A stretch of 64,000 nt of DNA, taken from DASPNM01 sp035626515 (lineage in GTDB: Bacteria; Bacteroidota; Bacteroidia; Chitinophagales; Chitinophagaceae). The notes below the pieces were generated by a model that worked only from the letters and a program-made list of their open reading frames with translations, ran no database searches and was not told where the DNA came from. Location: positions 62,001 through 126,000 of the forward strand of contig DASPNM010000029.1 of assembly GCA_035626515.1 (NCBI GenBank). The letters are read 5' to 3'. Positions 1 through 8,347 of this stretch are shown piece after piece (position 1 is the stretch's first letter; each line of letters begins with the position of its first letter). Position numbers and translations under genes: made by a program.

Positions 1-76
1 CCTGGGCTAAGGCCAGCACAGGCACGAGAAAGAAAATGCCCTGCAGGGCAGGGACCAATAGTTTGGAATTGCGCAT
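1..76 (-). CDS. Secreted protein, N-terminus only (cut by window edge)
   Basis: The first ~25 codons of a gene that runs off the left edge. The visible start reads MRNSKLLVPALQG followed by a hydrophobic stretch ending LALAQ, a normal signal peptide. Its ATG shares its A with the TAA stop of the upstream MlaD gene (TAATG), so the two are almost certainly co-transcribed and translationally coupled. The position after amidase and mlaD suggests an envelope protein, possibly OstA/LptA-like, but that is only a guess from context. Confidence 0.6.
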   Translation of the reverse strand, partial: MRNSKLLVPALQGIFFLVPVLALAQ

Positions 77-1065
77 TACTGCTTCACAGCGGTGCTGTCT
101 TTTTTCACCGGCGAATTTAGAGCGTCGCCCCGGTCCCTTCTCCCAAAGATTGAAAAATTAACGTAGCGTTTCGGGTGCGTGCGCATGTCGTCGAGCAGAA
201 TTTCCGCGCTCAGGGCAACGTCATTGAGCTTGTTGTAAAGTTGCCGGTCATTCAGCAGCGCTCCCAGGCTCCCTTCGGTGCTGTTCATCTTCGCGACTGC
301 CGCGCGAAACTGGCTGATCGCCGTCTGCAGGGTGTCGATCGTGCGCTCCAGCTCGAGACTCGAAAGTCGTTCGCTGAATCGCTTCACGTTGCTGATCGCG
401 GCGGTTATCGAATCGTTGTTGTGTCGCAGGTTTGCGCTGACCGCGCTGGTATTTTCGAGCGTGCGGGCCAGCGCGCCGGTCTGGGTATTCAGCAGGCTGT
501 TCAGTGAGTTGGTAGCCATGCTGAGGTTGCCAAGCACCTCTGTGATACGCGCCTTGTTCTGTGGGTTGAACAAAGTGTTGATATTGCTGAAAACCACCTT
601 TAGCGAGTCAATGCCCTCGCGTACCTTGTCGAGCGTTGGATTGATCTGCGATTTTACATCCTCGAATAATCCCGGGTCACGCCTGGTGTTCAGCGTATCG
701 CCGGGCTTGATGTAATTTTTCGAATCTCCCTTTTCTATGGTTATGTAGGATGAGCCTACCAGCGGTGAAGAGATATAGGCCTGCGAGTTGTCCGGAATGT
801 TGACATCCTCCGTTAAGTTAATCGTGGCCACGATGCCGGTGACGTCTTTGTCCCTGGCCTGCAGATCATACACGCTGCCGATCACATACCCGTTGATCTT
901 GACCTCGTTCGATTTGGACAAGGGACCCAGGTCCTTGAATACGGCGTAGATCTGCTTGCGTTTCTTAAAAACGTCCTTCCCCTTCAGGAAGTTGAAGCCC
1001 ATGATCAATAAGGCGATCGCAATGACTGATAATATTCCAACCTTGGTTTCCTGGCTGATCTTCAT
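76..1065 (-). CDS. MlaD/MCE-family lipid transport protein
   Basis: A 329-residue protein with one N-terminal membrane anchor (about residues 10-29), followed by an MCE domain (about 35-115) and a long helical/coiled-coil C-terminus with repeated Leu/Asn-rich segments. MCE proteins form hexameric rings or tubes that carry phospholipids between inner and outer membranes, usually with an MlaE permease and MlaF ATPase, neither of which is in the window. The start ATG follows the N-terminal anchor pattern MKISQETKVGIL. It lies 80 bp downstream of the amidase gene on the same strand and overlaps the next gene by one base. The order amidase-MCE next to an LptD-like gene is, as I recall, common in Bacteroidota. 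Function in lipid trafficking is inferred from the family. Confidence 0.88.
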   Translation of the reverse strand: MKISQETKVGILSVIAIALLIMGFNFLKGKDVFKKRKQIYAVFKDLGPLSKSNEVKINGYVIGSVYDLQARDKDVTGIVATINLTEDVNIPDNSQAYISSPLVGSSYITIEKGDSKNYIKPGDTLNTRRDPGLFEDVKSQINPTLDKVREGIDSLKVVFSNINTLFNPQNKARITEVLGNLSMATNSLNSLLNTQTGALARTLENTSAVSANLRHNNDSITAAISNVKRFSERLSSLELERTIDTLQTAISQFRAAVAKMNSTEGSLGALLNDRQLYNKLNDVALSAEILLDDMRTHPKRYVNFSIFGRRDRGDALNSPVKKDSTAVKQ

Positions 1066-1145
1066 CCGAATCCGGTTTGGCTGGCCGCCAAATTAGCCAA
1101 ATATTTTCAGACGATTGAGCGATGAGCGTCAGTAGCAGTGGATTA

Positions 1146-2162
1146 TCATTTGGCCCATCTGGCCTTTTCTTTTTCCTCGACCGCTCTCAAAAATGCTTCG
1201 GTGTCCTGCAGCCTCAGCGGTGAAGGTTCGTTATTGCTGCCCGTTGTCTCACCATTCTCTACCTGGTTTTTTTCCAGCCAGGCGATGTAGTTTTTGACGG
1301 CGCGGGTGATGCATTCGGCGATTTCCTTTTGACCGGCTGCGCTGTTCAGGTAATCCTCTTCGCTGCGGTTGGTGATGTACCCGGTTTCCACCAGGATGCT
1401 CGGCATTGCGGTCGCCTGCAGCACCCAGATGCCAATGCTCCGCTGGCGTACGTCGCGGTCGATTCGCCCCACCTTGGCAAATTCATCCTGCACGAAACCC
1501 GCGAGTGTGGCGCTGCGCTTGAAGTATTGTTTTGTTTTCAGGAGAGCAAGGGCGATGAACTCGGGGGAGTTCGGATCAATATCTCCGTAGTTCTGCTTGA
1601 AATTTTCTTCAGCCAGCATTGGGGCATTTTCGCGCATGGCAATCTCCTTGTCTTCGTTTTTATGGGCTCCCCAGATGTAAGTTTCGGTCCCCTTCGCCGG
1701 GTTGGGAGTGGTCCAGTAACGGTATTGCGGCACGCGCTTCGTTACTTTTCTCCTTTTCTTTCCCTTGCCGACATAGCTGGTGACTGTTTTGTAGCCCACA
1801 AGCTCGGAGTGACGCTTCGGCGGCGCGGCGTTCACGTGGATGCAGAGAAAAAGGTCGCCCTTGTTCTGGTTCGCGAAGTTCGCCCGCGAATGCAGCGTGG
1901 GATAAGTGTCCTTCGTGCGGGTGTACAGCAGCCGGATGTTGGGGAATTCCTTCGCCATGATCTCACCGAGCTTCAGCGAAATGGCGAGGCAAATATCCTT
2001 CTCGTAGGAGTATACGCCTTTCGCGCCGGCATCGCTGCCTCCGTGACCGGCATCAATGATGATCGTTTTGACGGGGCTGACCTGCTCTTTCCCGGCGGGC
2101 AGGAAGGACACCAGGATGGTCGCGCACAGCAGGACGATTCCGAAGAACGTGGTTCGCTTCAT
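1146..2162 (-). CDS. N-acetylmuramoyl-L-alanine amidase (Amidase_3)
   Basis: A 338-residue zinc amidase that cleaves the amide bond between muramic acid and the stem peptide of peptidoglycan. A signal peptide or anchor (about 1-25) precedes the Amidase_3 domain. Zinc-site motifs are visible: IIIDAGHGGSDAG near the start of the domain, HVNAAP in the middle, and ILVETGYITN near the end. An insertion of about 50 residues rich in basic residues and aromatics (KGKKRRKVTKRV region) lies between the second and third motifs. The reading frame is open 35 codons further upstream, but the extension overlaps the divergent lptD-like start and lacks a signal sequence, so the ATG at 2162 is preferred. The C-terminus has a short charged tail. 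Confidence 0.9.
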   Translation of the reverse strand: MKRTTFFGIVLLCATILVSFLPAGKEQVSPVKTIIIDAGHGGSDAGAKGVYSYEKDICLAISLKLGEIMAKEFPNIRLLYTRTKDTYPTLHSRANFANQNKGDLFLCIHVNAAPPKRHSELVGYKTVTSYVGKGKKRRKVTKRVPQYRYWTTPNPAKGTETYIWGAHKNEDKEIAMRENAPMLAEENFKQNYGDIDPNSPEFIALALLKTKQYFKRSATLAGFVQDEFAKVGRIDRDVRQRSIGIWVLQATAMPSILVETGYITNRSEEDYLNSAAGQKEIAECITRAVKNYIAWLEKNQVENGETTGSNNEPSPLRLQDTEAFLRAVEEKEKARWAK

Positions 2163-2240
2163 CGTTCGGAGTATTGGGTTTTTTCGGGATTCTTCACAAA
2201 TTGTTGACAGCTCTTCAAAGGGCTGGCAATCAGAAACATT

Positions 2241-2248
2241 TACTTTTG
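2241..2248 (+). promoter_or_regulatory. -7 promoter box of the lptD-like gene
   Basis: TACTTTTG matches the Bacteroidota TAnnTTTG consensus and ends 10 bp before the ATG, so the 5' leader would be only a few bases. No clear -33 TTG at the usual spacing. Confidence 0.5.
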
Positions 2249-2258
2249 TTATGTCCGC

Positions 2259-4943
2259 ATGCTGCAACGGAACAAATTTAGACCAAATTCTCTCTTATCG
2301 CTAGCTCTGGGCGCCGCAATATTATTCACACAAACGTGGAAAACAGCGGCGGACGTGGCGCTGAACGGGGAATTTCGCAGTTCATTAACAGGCTTCGCAA
2401 CGGACACGCTTCCTCCTGTTTCGGATACTCTTCCCCCGCGGCTGGATACATCGCGAATGGAACGGGTAGACACTTTCCTGCTGCCTTTATCAAAGGATTC
2501 TCTCGACGCGCCGGTTAAATATTCCGCGGAAGACTCCGTAGTCGTTCTCATTCGCGAAAAGAAAATCCTTCTGTATGGAAAAACGCGCACCGAATACAAG
2601 GATATCGTGCTCACTGCTCCAAAAGTTGAAATCGATCAGCGCACACAGATACTTACGGCATACAATCTTAAAGACAGTTTCGGCAATGTGATCGAGCTGG
2701 CACGGTTCCGCCAGGGAGAAAATGAATTTTCAAGCGACACAATCCGTTACAATTTCAAAACGCAGGTTGGGCTGACGAAAAACACTTACAGCCAGCAGGG
2801 AGAATTTTATGTGCAGGGAGAGGCGGCGAAGAAAGTCAATCCCACTACCACTTTTATCCGCAAAGCAAGATTCACCACATGCAATTACGACGAACCGCAT
2901 TTCGCCTTTCTCGCGGGGAAAATGAAAGTGGTGAATCAAAAAGTGGCGGTCTCGGGGCCGGCGCATCCGGAATTCGAAGGAGTTCCCGTGCCCGTCTACC
3001 TGCCTTTTGGATTTTACCCCCTCAGCCAGGGCCGGCACTCGGGATTTCTCCCCCCTCAATTCACAACGAATGATCAGTACGGCCTGGGCCTGGAAGGACT
3101 GGGCTATTACAAGGTGCTGAGCGATTACTGGGACGTAAAGCTGTATGGTAATATCTATTCTTTTGGAGGCTGGTCCGCCAATTTGAATCCGACCTACCGG
3201 AAACGGTACCGCTACACGGGTTCATTCAACCTGAGCGTGCAAAGCACAAAACAAAATTTCAAAGGCGATCCGGATCACTTCGCGAGCAAGACTTATTTCG
3301 TTACCTGGAGTCACATCGTGGACAGCCGGGCGCGGCCGGGAACCAATTTCTCGGCGAACGTCAACGCGGGTTCCACCCGTTACAGCAAGCTGATCCCAAA
3401 CAGTCCGCAGCTCAACTTCAACAACCAGCTCGGATCTTCCATCGCCTATTCAAAAACCTGGGCGGGGAAACCCTATAACCTGACCCTGACCGCGAATCAC
3501 AACCAAAACAACCTGACGCGCCTGATCAGCGTGAACCTGCCCGACCTGGGTTTCAGCGTTTCCACGGTCTACCCGTTTCAGAAAAAAGATTTTGTGGGTA
3601 GTTTGAAATGGTGGCAAAAACTGGGGATCGGGTACAACGGCACGTTTCGCAACCAGTTTTCTTTCTACGATTCCGCCTTCAATTTCCGCCGCGTTATTGA
3701 TACCCTTCAATGGGGTGCGCAGCACAGCGCACCGCTGACCGTTTCGCTTCCGCCTTTATTCGGGGGAGCCTTGATCGTTTCTCCGTCTATTTCTTATTCT
3801 CAGGTCTGGATCGCGCAGAAATTCCGGAGAGAATGGAACCCTGCAGCGAAAAAAGTGGACAGCATCATTCGCAAGGGATTTTATACCGATCACTCGCTAC
3901 ATTTCGGTTTGGGAATGAACACCGCGCTGTTTGGCACGTACCAGTTCAGGGGACCGCGACAGGTGGCGATCCGTCATGTGGTGCGGCCCAGCTTCAGCCT
4001 CAACTACAGACCTGATCTTTCGAAACGGCATTTTTACAACACCCAGGTGGACACAACCGGCTACCAGTTCCGGTTCTCCGAATTCGAAGGCAGCCTCTAT
4101 GGCGGATTTGCCGAGGGGCAGGTGGGATCGATCGGCTTTCAGCTCGACAATAACCTGGAAATGAAAAAACGCCCCCGCAACGATACCACCGCCGACGCGG
4201 TGAAAAAGATCCGGCTGGTGGACGGATTTGGGTTGAACAGCGGTTATAATTTCCTGCGCGACTCAATGAAGCTTGACTTTGTAAACCTCTATTTCCGGAC
4301 AAATCTTTTCGACAAGATAAACCTGAGCGCCTCTGCAATTCTCGATCCTTATCAAACCAACGAACGAGGGCAGGATATCGACAAATTTGCGTGGGAAGGC
4401 GGCCGGTTTAATCTGGGTCGCATCAGCACCGGAAGCATTTCGCTCAGCACGAATTTTCGCAGCAAGCCCAAGGATCCGAAGAAGGAAGAGCAGCGCAAAA
4501 AGCGGGTACAGGAACAGCTCAGCGACCCCAACCTCATCGCCGATCAGAACCGGCTGCTGGATTACATGCGACAGAACCCATCGGAGTTCGTGGACTTCAA
4601 CATTCCCTGGCAGATCAGTCTGTCCTATTCCCTGTATTTCCGGGAAGTGCTGAAGCCCGATTACAGTGGTTTTACCCAGGATTTCAGCTCCAACGTCCGT
4701 TTCGATGGAAGTTTCAGTCTCACCCCGAAATGGAACTTCAGCCTGTCGGGCTATTACGATTTCGATACGAAAGCGCTTCAGACGTTCCAGCTCAGTGTGA
4801 ACCGGGAAATGCACTGCTGGCAGCTTTCACTGAACGTGACTCCGATCGGCCTCACGCGCTATTTTAGTTTCAGCATCAGTCCCAAGTCGGCGATCCTGCA
4901 GGACCTCAAGATCAACCGCACCCGGTATTTCACCACTTACTGA
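2259..4943 (+). CDS. LptD-like LPS assembly outer-membrane protein
   Basis: An 894-residue protein of the Bacteroidota 'putative LPS-assembly protein LptD' type. Residues 1-30 hold a signal sequence. About 85-165 form an OstA/LptA-like beta-jellyroll (VVLIREKKILLYGKTRTEY onwards). The rest is a large beta-barrel made of alternating aromatic strands and ends in an aromatic residue (RTRYFTTY). LptD receives lipopolysaccharide from the periplasmic bridge and inserts it in the outer leaflet, normally with LptE. It diverges from the amidase gene across a 96-bp spacer holding the -7 box at 2241. It converges with the acyltransferase gene and overlaps its end by 7 bp. The family call is strong; the exact barrel boundaries are not resolved by eye. 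Confidence 0.85.
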   Translation: MLQRNKFRPNSLLSLALGAAILFTQTWKTAADVALNGEFRSSLTGFATDTLPPVSDTLPPRLDTSRMERVDTFLLPLSKDSLDAPVKYSAEDSVVVLIREKKILLYGKTRTEYKDIVLTAPKVEIDQRTQILTAYNLKDSFGNVIELARFRQGENEFSSDTIRYNFKTQVGLTKNTYSQQGEFYVQGEAAKKVNPTTTFIRKARFTTCNYDEPHFAFLAGKMKVVNQKVAVSGPAHPEFEGVPVPVYLPFGFYPLSQGRHSGFLPPQFTTNDQYGLGLEGLGYYKVLSDYWDVKLYGNIYSFGGWSANLNPTYRKRYRYTGSFNLSVQSTKQNFKGDPDHFASKTYFVTWSHIVDSRARPGTNFSANVNAGSTRYSKLIPNSPQLNFNNQLGSSIAYSKTWAGKPYNLTLTANHNQNNLTRLISVNLPDLGFSVSTVYPFQKKDFVGSLKWWQKLGIGYNGTFRNQFSFYDSAFNFRRVIDTLQWGAQHSAPLTVSLPPLFGGALIVSPSISYSQVWIAQKFRREWNPAAKKVDSIIRKGFYTDHSLHFGLGMNTALFGTYQFRGPRQVAIRHVVRPSFSLNYRPDLSKRHFYNTQVDTTGYQFRFSEFEGSLYGGFAEGQVGSIGFQLDNNLEMKKRPRNDTTADAVKKIRLVDGFGLNSGYNFLRDSMKLDFVNLYFRTNLFDKINLSASAILDPYQTNERGQDIDKFAWEGGRFNLGRISTGSISLSTNFRSKPKDPKKEEQRKKRVQEQLSDPNLIADQNRLLDYMRQNPSEFVDFNIPWQISLSYSLYFREVLKPDYSGFTQDFSSNVRFDGSFSLTPKWNFSLSGYYDFDTKALQTFQLSVNREMHCWQLSLNVTPIGLTRYFSFSISPKSAILQDLKINRTRYFTTY

Positions 4944-5674
4944 GCATGCTGCTCGTAGTATTCTTTCATCAGGGAAAACGCCCGGTCGCGTAATTGGTCG
5001 GGACTTTGTCCCGCCGTTGGGATGGAGGGCAGAAAATGCATTTCCACGACGCCGGGCCAGAAATAAAACTTCCGATCGTTGCGCAGCACTTTCGCTGTAT
5101 GAAAAAGGACGGCGGGAAGAATCTCGTAGCCCGTGTCAGCCGCGAGACGGAAAGCGCCGCTATGGAAGGGTCGCAGCGGTGCGCCGGTCCGGTTGCGCGT
5201 TCCCTCCGGGTAAATGCACATGTGCAGGCCCATTTGGAGAACTGCCTTCATCTCGTTAAAGCTTGCCCGCCGGCTCTCTTCGTTGCTTCTGTTGACGAGC
5301 ACACTGCCGGTTTTATAGATCAGCCCGAAAACCGGGATGCCTGCCATTTCAATTTTCGCAATTGTCTTGTTGGCCGACGGAATGCCGGGCGTGGTGAGCG
5401 GCACATCCAGCAGCGAATTGTGATTGCAGATCACGATATAAGTGCGTCCCTTTTCAAAATACTGCTTTCCTTTTCGGCGCACCCACACCCCGGCGAGCGG
5501 CAGGTAAAAAGCCATCCACACCTGGCTGATGCGGTGGAAGATCCGCGAGCGGGCCGGATCTTTCCAAAGCCAGGCGATCGCAATAGGGATGAACACGATG
5601 AGCAGTGTAATCACAAAAAGAAGAAGTGCCCAGATGGCAAAAAAGCGCGCGAATATGTCTTTCAGAAAGTTCAT
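4937..5674 (-). CDS. 1-acyl-sn-glycerol-3-phosphate acyltransferase (PlsC type)
   Basis: A 245-residue membrane acyltransferase that adds the second acyl chain to lysophosphatidic acid in phospholipid synthesis. The N-terminal hydrophobic segment (about 13-37) is the membrane anchor. The catalytic HX4D box is NHNSLLD (His85, Asp90), and the glycerophosphate-binding box is YPEGTRNRTG (EGTR at 157-160). Its ATG overlaps the TGA of the upstream uracil-DNA glycosylase gene in an ATGA, so the two genes form an operon read leftward. The 3' end overlaps the convergent lptD-like gene by 7 bp. Confidence 0.9.
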   Translation of the reverse strand: MNFLKDIFARFFAIWALLLFVITLLIVFIPIAIAWLWKDPARSRIFHRISQVWMAFYLPLAGVWVRRKGKQYFEKGRTYIVICNHNSLLDVPLTTPGIPSANKTIAKIEMAGIPVFGLIYKTGSVLVNRSNEESRRASFNEMKAVLQMGLHMCIYPEGTRNRTGAPLRPFHSGAFRLAADTGYEILPAVLFHTAKVLRNDRKFYFWPGVVEMHFLPSIPTAGQSPDQLRDRAFSLMKEYYEQHAQ

Positions 5675-6348
5675 TCCGGAAGCTTCCAGTCAATCGGGTC
5701 GATTCCCTTGCTTACAAGGTATTCATTCGCTTTTGAAAAATGCCGGCAGCCGACAAAGCCTGCGGCGGCCGAAAGCGGCGAAGGGTGCGCGGCGCAAAGC
5801 ACCAGGTGTTTTCGCTCGTCAATGAGCGGCCGCTTTTCAAGCGCCAGGCGCCCCCAAAGCATAAATACGACGTGCTGCCTGAGCTCGGAGATCTTGCGGA
5901 TCACCGTATGGGTGAATTCCGCCCAGCCGATGCGGGAATGGCTCATGGGTTCTGCGGCACGGACTGTAAGCGAGGCGTTGAGCAGAAAAACACCTTGCTC
6001 AGCCCAGTGGGTGAGGTTCCCGTGTCCTGGAATTTGCACGCCTACATCGGCGGAAAGTTCTTTCAGGATATTGATCAAGGAAGGCGGAGGCGCAACGCCG
6101 CGAGGCACCGAGAAGCAGAGACCGTGCGCTTGTCCGGGACCGTGATACGGGTCCTGCCCAAGGATCACCACTTTGATCTTGAAGAAAGGCGTTGTGTTGA
6201 AGGCATTGAAAATATTGTTGCCAGCCGGGTAGATGGTCTTGCCCTGCGATTTTTCCGTCCTGATGTGATGCACCAGGTTTTGAAAATAGGGTTTTGCAAA
6301 TTCTTCTTTCAGGATCTCCTTCCAGCTGCTTTCTATTTTTACATCCAT
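5671..6348 (-). CDS. ung: Uracil-DNA glycosylase, family 1
   Basis: A 225-residue enzyme that removes uracil from DNA at the start of base-excision repair. The water-activating motif GQDPYHGPGQAHG (Asp66), the uracil-contact strand LLNASLTVR and the DNA-intercalation loop HPSPLSAAAGF are all intact, so the protein should be active. Length is normal for family 1. It is the first gene of a two-gene leftward operon with the PlsC-type acyltransferase (4-bp ATGA overlap). Nothing unusual was seen. Confidence 0.96.
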   Translation of the reverse strand: MDVKIESSWKEILKEEFAKPYFQNLVHHIRTEKSQGKTIYPAGNNIFNAFNTTPFFKIKVVILGQDPYHGPGQAHGLCFSVPRGVAPPPSLINILKELSADVGVQIPGHGNLTHWAEQGVFLLNASLTVRAAEPMSHSRIGWAEFTHTVIRKISELRQHVVFMLWGRLALEKRPLIDERKHLVLCAAHPSPLSAAAGFVGCRHFSKANEYLVSKGIDPIDWKLPE

Positions 6349-6408
6349 GTTGCTGCAAATATGCTAAAACTGCGGCAGGGGCTGCTTTCTTCCCCCGCGG
6401 CATTTGTT

Positions 6409-6416
6409 TATCTTTG
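6409..6416 (+). promoter_or_regulatory. -7 promoter box of the tRNA-Arg transcript
   Basis: TATCTTTG matches TAnnTTTG. It is the only good promoter box before the tRNA gene and lies about 120 bp upstream, so the primary transcript would include the decayed tRNA copy at 6440-6516. Confidence 0.55.
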
Positions 6417-6439
6417 CGAACCTGATTAAGAACAAACTT

Positions 6440-6516
6440 GGTCCGGTAGCTCGTTGCCGCCGGCTGATCGGGACGATGGCTATTGGGACAATTGCTATGT
6501 TGAGAATAGAGCAGCT
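6440..6516 (+). pseudogene. Decayed partial copy of tRNA-Arg
   Basis: GGTCCGGTAGCTC at 6440-6452 is identical to the first 13 bases of the real tRNA at 6539. After an unrelated ~46-base stretch, GTTGAGAATAGAGCAGCT at 6499-6516 matches the D-arm/anticodon-stem segment of the real tRNA (6553-6568) apart from two inserted bases. The anticodon loop, T-arm and 3' acceptor strand are not found. It looks like a tandem tRNA duplication broken by an insertion and then lost on its 3' side. It cannot fold as a tRNA. Confidence 0.6.
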
Positions 6517-6538
6517 ATGGTAGGTCGGGAAATTAATT

Positions 6539-6612
6539 GGTCCGGTAGCTCAGTTGAATAGAGCAGCTGCCTTCTAAGCAGCAGGTCACAGGTTTGAATC
6601 CTGTCCGGATCA
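6539..6612 (+). tRNA. tRNA-Arg (anticodon UCU)
   Basis: A full cloverleaf can be drawn by eye. The acceptor strands GGTCCGG / CCGGATC pair with one G-U. The D-stem is GCTC/GAGC. The anticodon stem GCTGC/GCAGC holds the loop CTTCTAA, giving anticodon TCT at 6573-6575. The T-stem is ACAGG/CCTGT with loop TTTGAAT. The discriminator base is A, and the 3' CCA is not encoded. It would read AGA codons. It sits between the -7 box at 6409 and the hairpin terminator at 6616. Confidence 0.95.
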
Positions 6613-6615
6613 CGC

Positions 6616-6644
6616 AGCCCTCAATCCTGAGGGCTTTTGTTTTT
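6616..6644 (+). terminator. Intrinsic terminator of tRNA-Arg
   Basis: An 8-bp perfect stem (AGCCCTCA / TGAGGGCT, loop ATCC) is followed by TTTGTTTTT. It starts four bases after the tRNA 3' end. Confidence 0.85.
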
Positions 6645-6725
6645 GAGCGCGGACGCTGTTTATTTAAATGCATTCTGTTTTTTTTAATTCCCCACAACCA
6701 AATACTTTGCAGCGCATAAGACCGA

Positions 6726-8291
6726 ATGTCCACTTCGTTCCAATACGGAATTGATTCGCTGAGCATACAGACCATTTCTCGTATTGCTTCGGGCCATTTG
6801 CGCGCGGAAATTGCCTCCGCCGCCTGGGAAAAGATCATTCGCTCGCAGCAGTACGTGCAGTCGATTGTGGATGCCAACCGCACCGTGTACGGTATCACGA
6901 CCGGCTTCGGCATCCTGGCCAACACGCGGATTTCCCCGGAAGACACCGCCCGGCTGCAGCACAAGCTGCTCGAGAGTCATAGCGTCGGTGTGGGAGCAGA
7001 CGTGCCTTTGGACATTTCCCGGCTCATGCTCGTGGCGAAGCTGCAGGCCCTCGCGCAGGGCTATAGCGGCGTGCGCATCGAAACAGTTGAGCGCATTCTC
7101 TGGCACCTGCAGCAGGACGTAATTCCGGCGGTACCGGAACAGGGAAGTGTAGGCGCTTCGGGCGATCTGGCTCCACTCGCACATCTATTCCTGCCGCTGG
7201 TGGGGCTCGGGGAAGTTTATCATCGCAACAAGAAGCGCAGGACCATAGAAGTCCTGAACGAATTTTCGCTGGCGCCGCTGCAGCTGGGTCCGAAGGAAGG
7301 ACTTGCGTTGATCAACGGCACACAATTCATTCTTGCGTATGCCGTGCAGGGGTTGCTTCGGCTGCACAACTGTCTGGAAGCGGCAGACATCATAGGCGCG
7401 ATGAGTCTGGAAGCGCTGACCGGCACGCGCGCTCCCTTTGAAGAACGACTGCATCACCTGCGTCCCTTTGCAGGCAGCCGGCTGGTGGCGAAGCGTCTTC
7501 GGTTGTTGCTCGACCGTTCCGAGATCATGAAAAGCCATGCCGACTGTGGTCGCGTGCAGGATCCTTACTCGCTCCGCTGCATGCCACAGGTGCATGGCAG
7601 CAGCCGCAACGCGTGGCTGCATCTGCGTCAGCTCGCAGAGACCGAGCTGAATTCCGTCACCGACAACCCGATCATTTTCTCCGATACAGATACTATCAGC
7701 GGGGGAAACTTTCACGGGCAGCCGCTGGCCCTTCCGCTTGACTATTGCTGTTTCGCCGCAGCGGAACTGGGCAATATCTCCGACCGCCGCTGTTATTTGC
7801 TTCTGGAAGGCAAATGGGGACTGCCCATACTATTGATGAAAAATGCGGGGATCAACAGCGGCTTCATGATACCACAGTATACTACGGCGGCGCTGGTTTC
7901 TGAAAATAAAAGTCTTTGCTTTCCCGCAAGCGCTGACAGCATTCCCACTTCGCTCGGGCAGGAGGATCATGTTTCCATGGGGAGCATCAGCGGCCGCAAG
8001 CTGGCGCGCGTGCTCGACAACCTGGAAAACATTCTCGCCATTGAATTACTGGCGGCCTGCCAGGCTATCGAATTCCGGCGGCCGCTGCGGAGTTCGGAAC
8101 TCCTCGAATTCGCGCATGCCCGGGTCCGTGAGGTCGTTTCCTTCGCCGAAGAAGACCGGGTATTTGCGGAAGATATTCAGCAGGTGGCGGGCTTGATTCG
8201 CGACTTCTCGTTTGTGAACGGCCTCGACGAATTCGCCGCTTCCAAAGGAATACGCCTGAATGAAGGCTTTGATGATTTCGTGCTTGCGTGA
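6726..8291 (+). CDS. hutH: Histidine ammonia-lyase
   Basis: A 521-residue enzyme that deaminates L-histidine to urocanate, the first step of histidine degradation. The Ala-Ser-Gly triplet that cyclises into the MIO prosthetic group is at residues 144-146 within GSVGASGDLAPLAH, the usual position. Other family landmarks are NGTQFILAY, the TDNPIIF segment and SLGQEDHVSMG. Length is normal. The urocanase ATG lies 57 bp after the stop, so the two form an operon. The remaining hut genes lie 9-14 kb away. Confidence 0.96.
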   Translation: MSTSFQYGIDSLSIQTISRIASGHLRAEIASAAWEKIIRSQQYVQSIVDANRTVYGITTGFGILANTRISPEDTARLQHKLLESHSVGVGADVPLDISRLMLVAKLQALAQGYSGVRIETVERILWHLQQDVIPAVPEQGSVGASGDLAPLAHLFLPLVGLGEVYHRNKKRRTIEVLNEFSLAPLQLGPKEGLALINGTQFILAYAVQGLLRLHNCLEAADIIGAMSLEALTGTRAPFEERLHHLRPFAGSRLVAKRLRLLLDRSEIMKSHADCGRVQDPYSLRCMPQVHGSSRNAWLHLRQLAETELNSVTDNPIIFSDTDTISGGNFHGQPLALPLDYCCFAAAELGNISDRRCYLLLEGKWGLPILLMKNAGINSGFMIPQYTTAALVSENKSLCFPASADSIPTSLGQEDHVSMGSISGRKLARVLDNLENILAIELLAACQAIEFRRPLRSSELLEFAHARVREVVSFAEEDRVFAEDIQQVAGLIRDFSFVNGLDEFAASKGIRLNEGFDDFVLA

Positions 8292-8347
8292 GGTTTTCGG
8301 TTCCGCACTGCTTTTCTCCATTCTTACGGAATTCCGACTTTTGCTCC

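Noticed and set aside
4994..6145. 383-codon plus-strand ORF
   Set aside because: Antisense across both the acyltransferase and uracil-DNA glycosylase genes, which have intact catalytic motifs.
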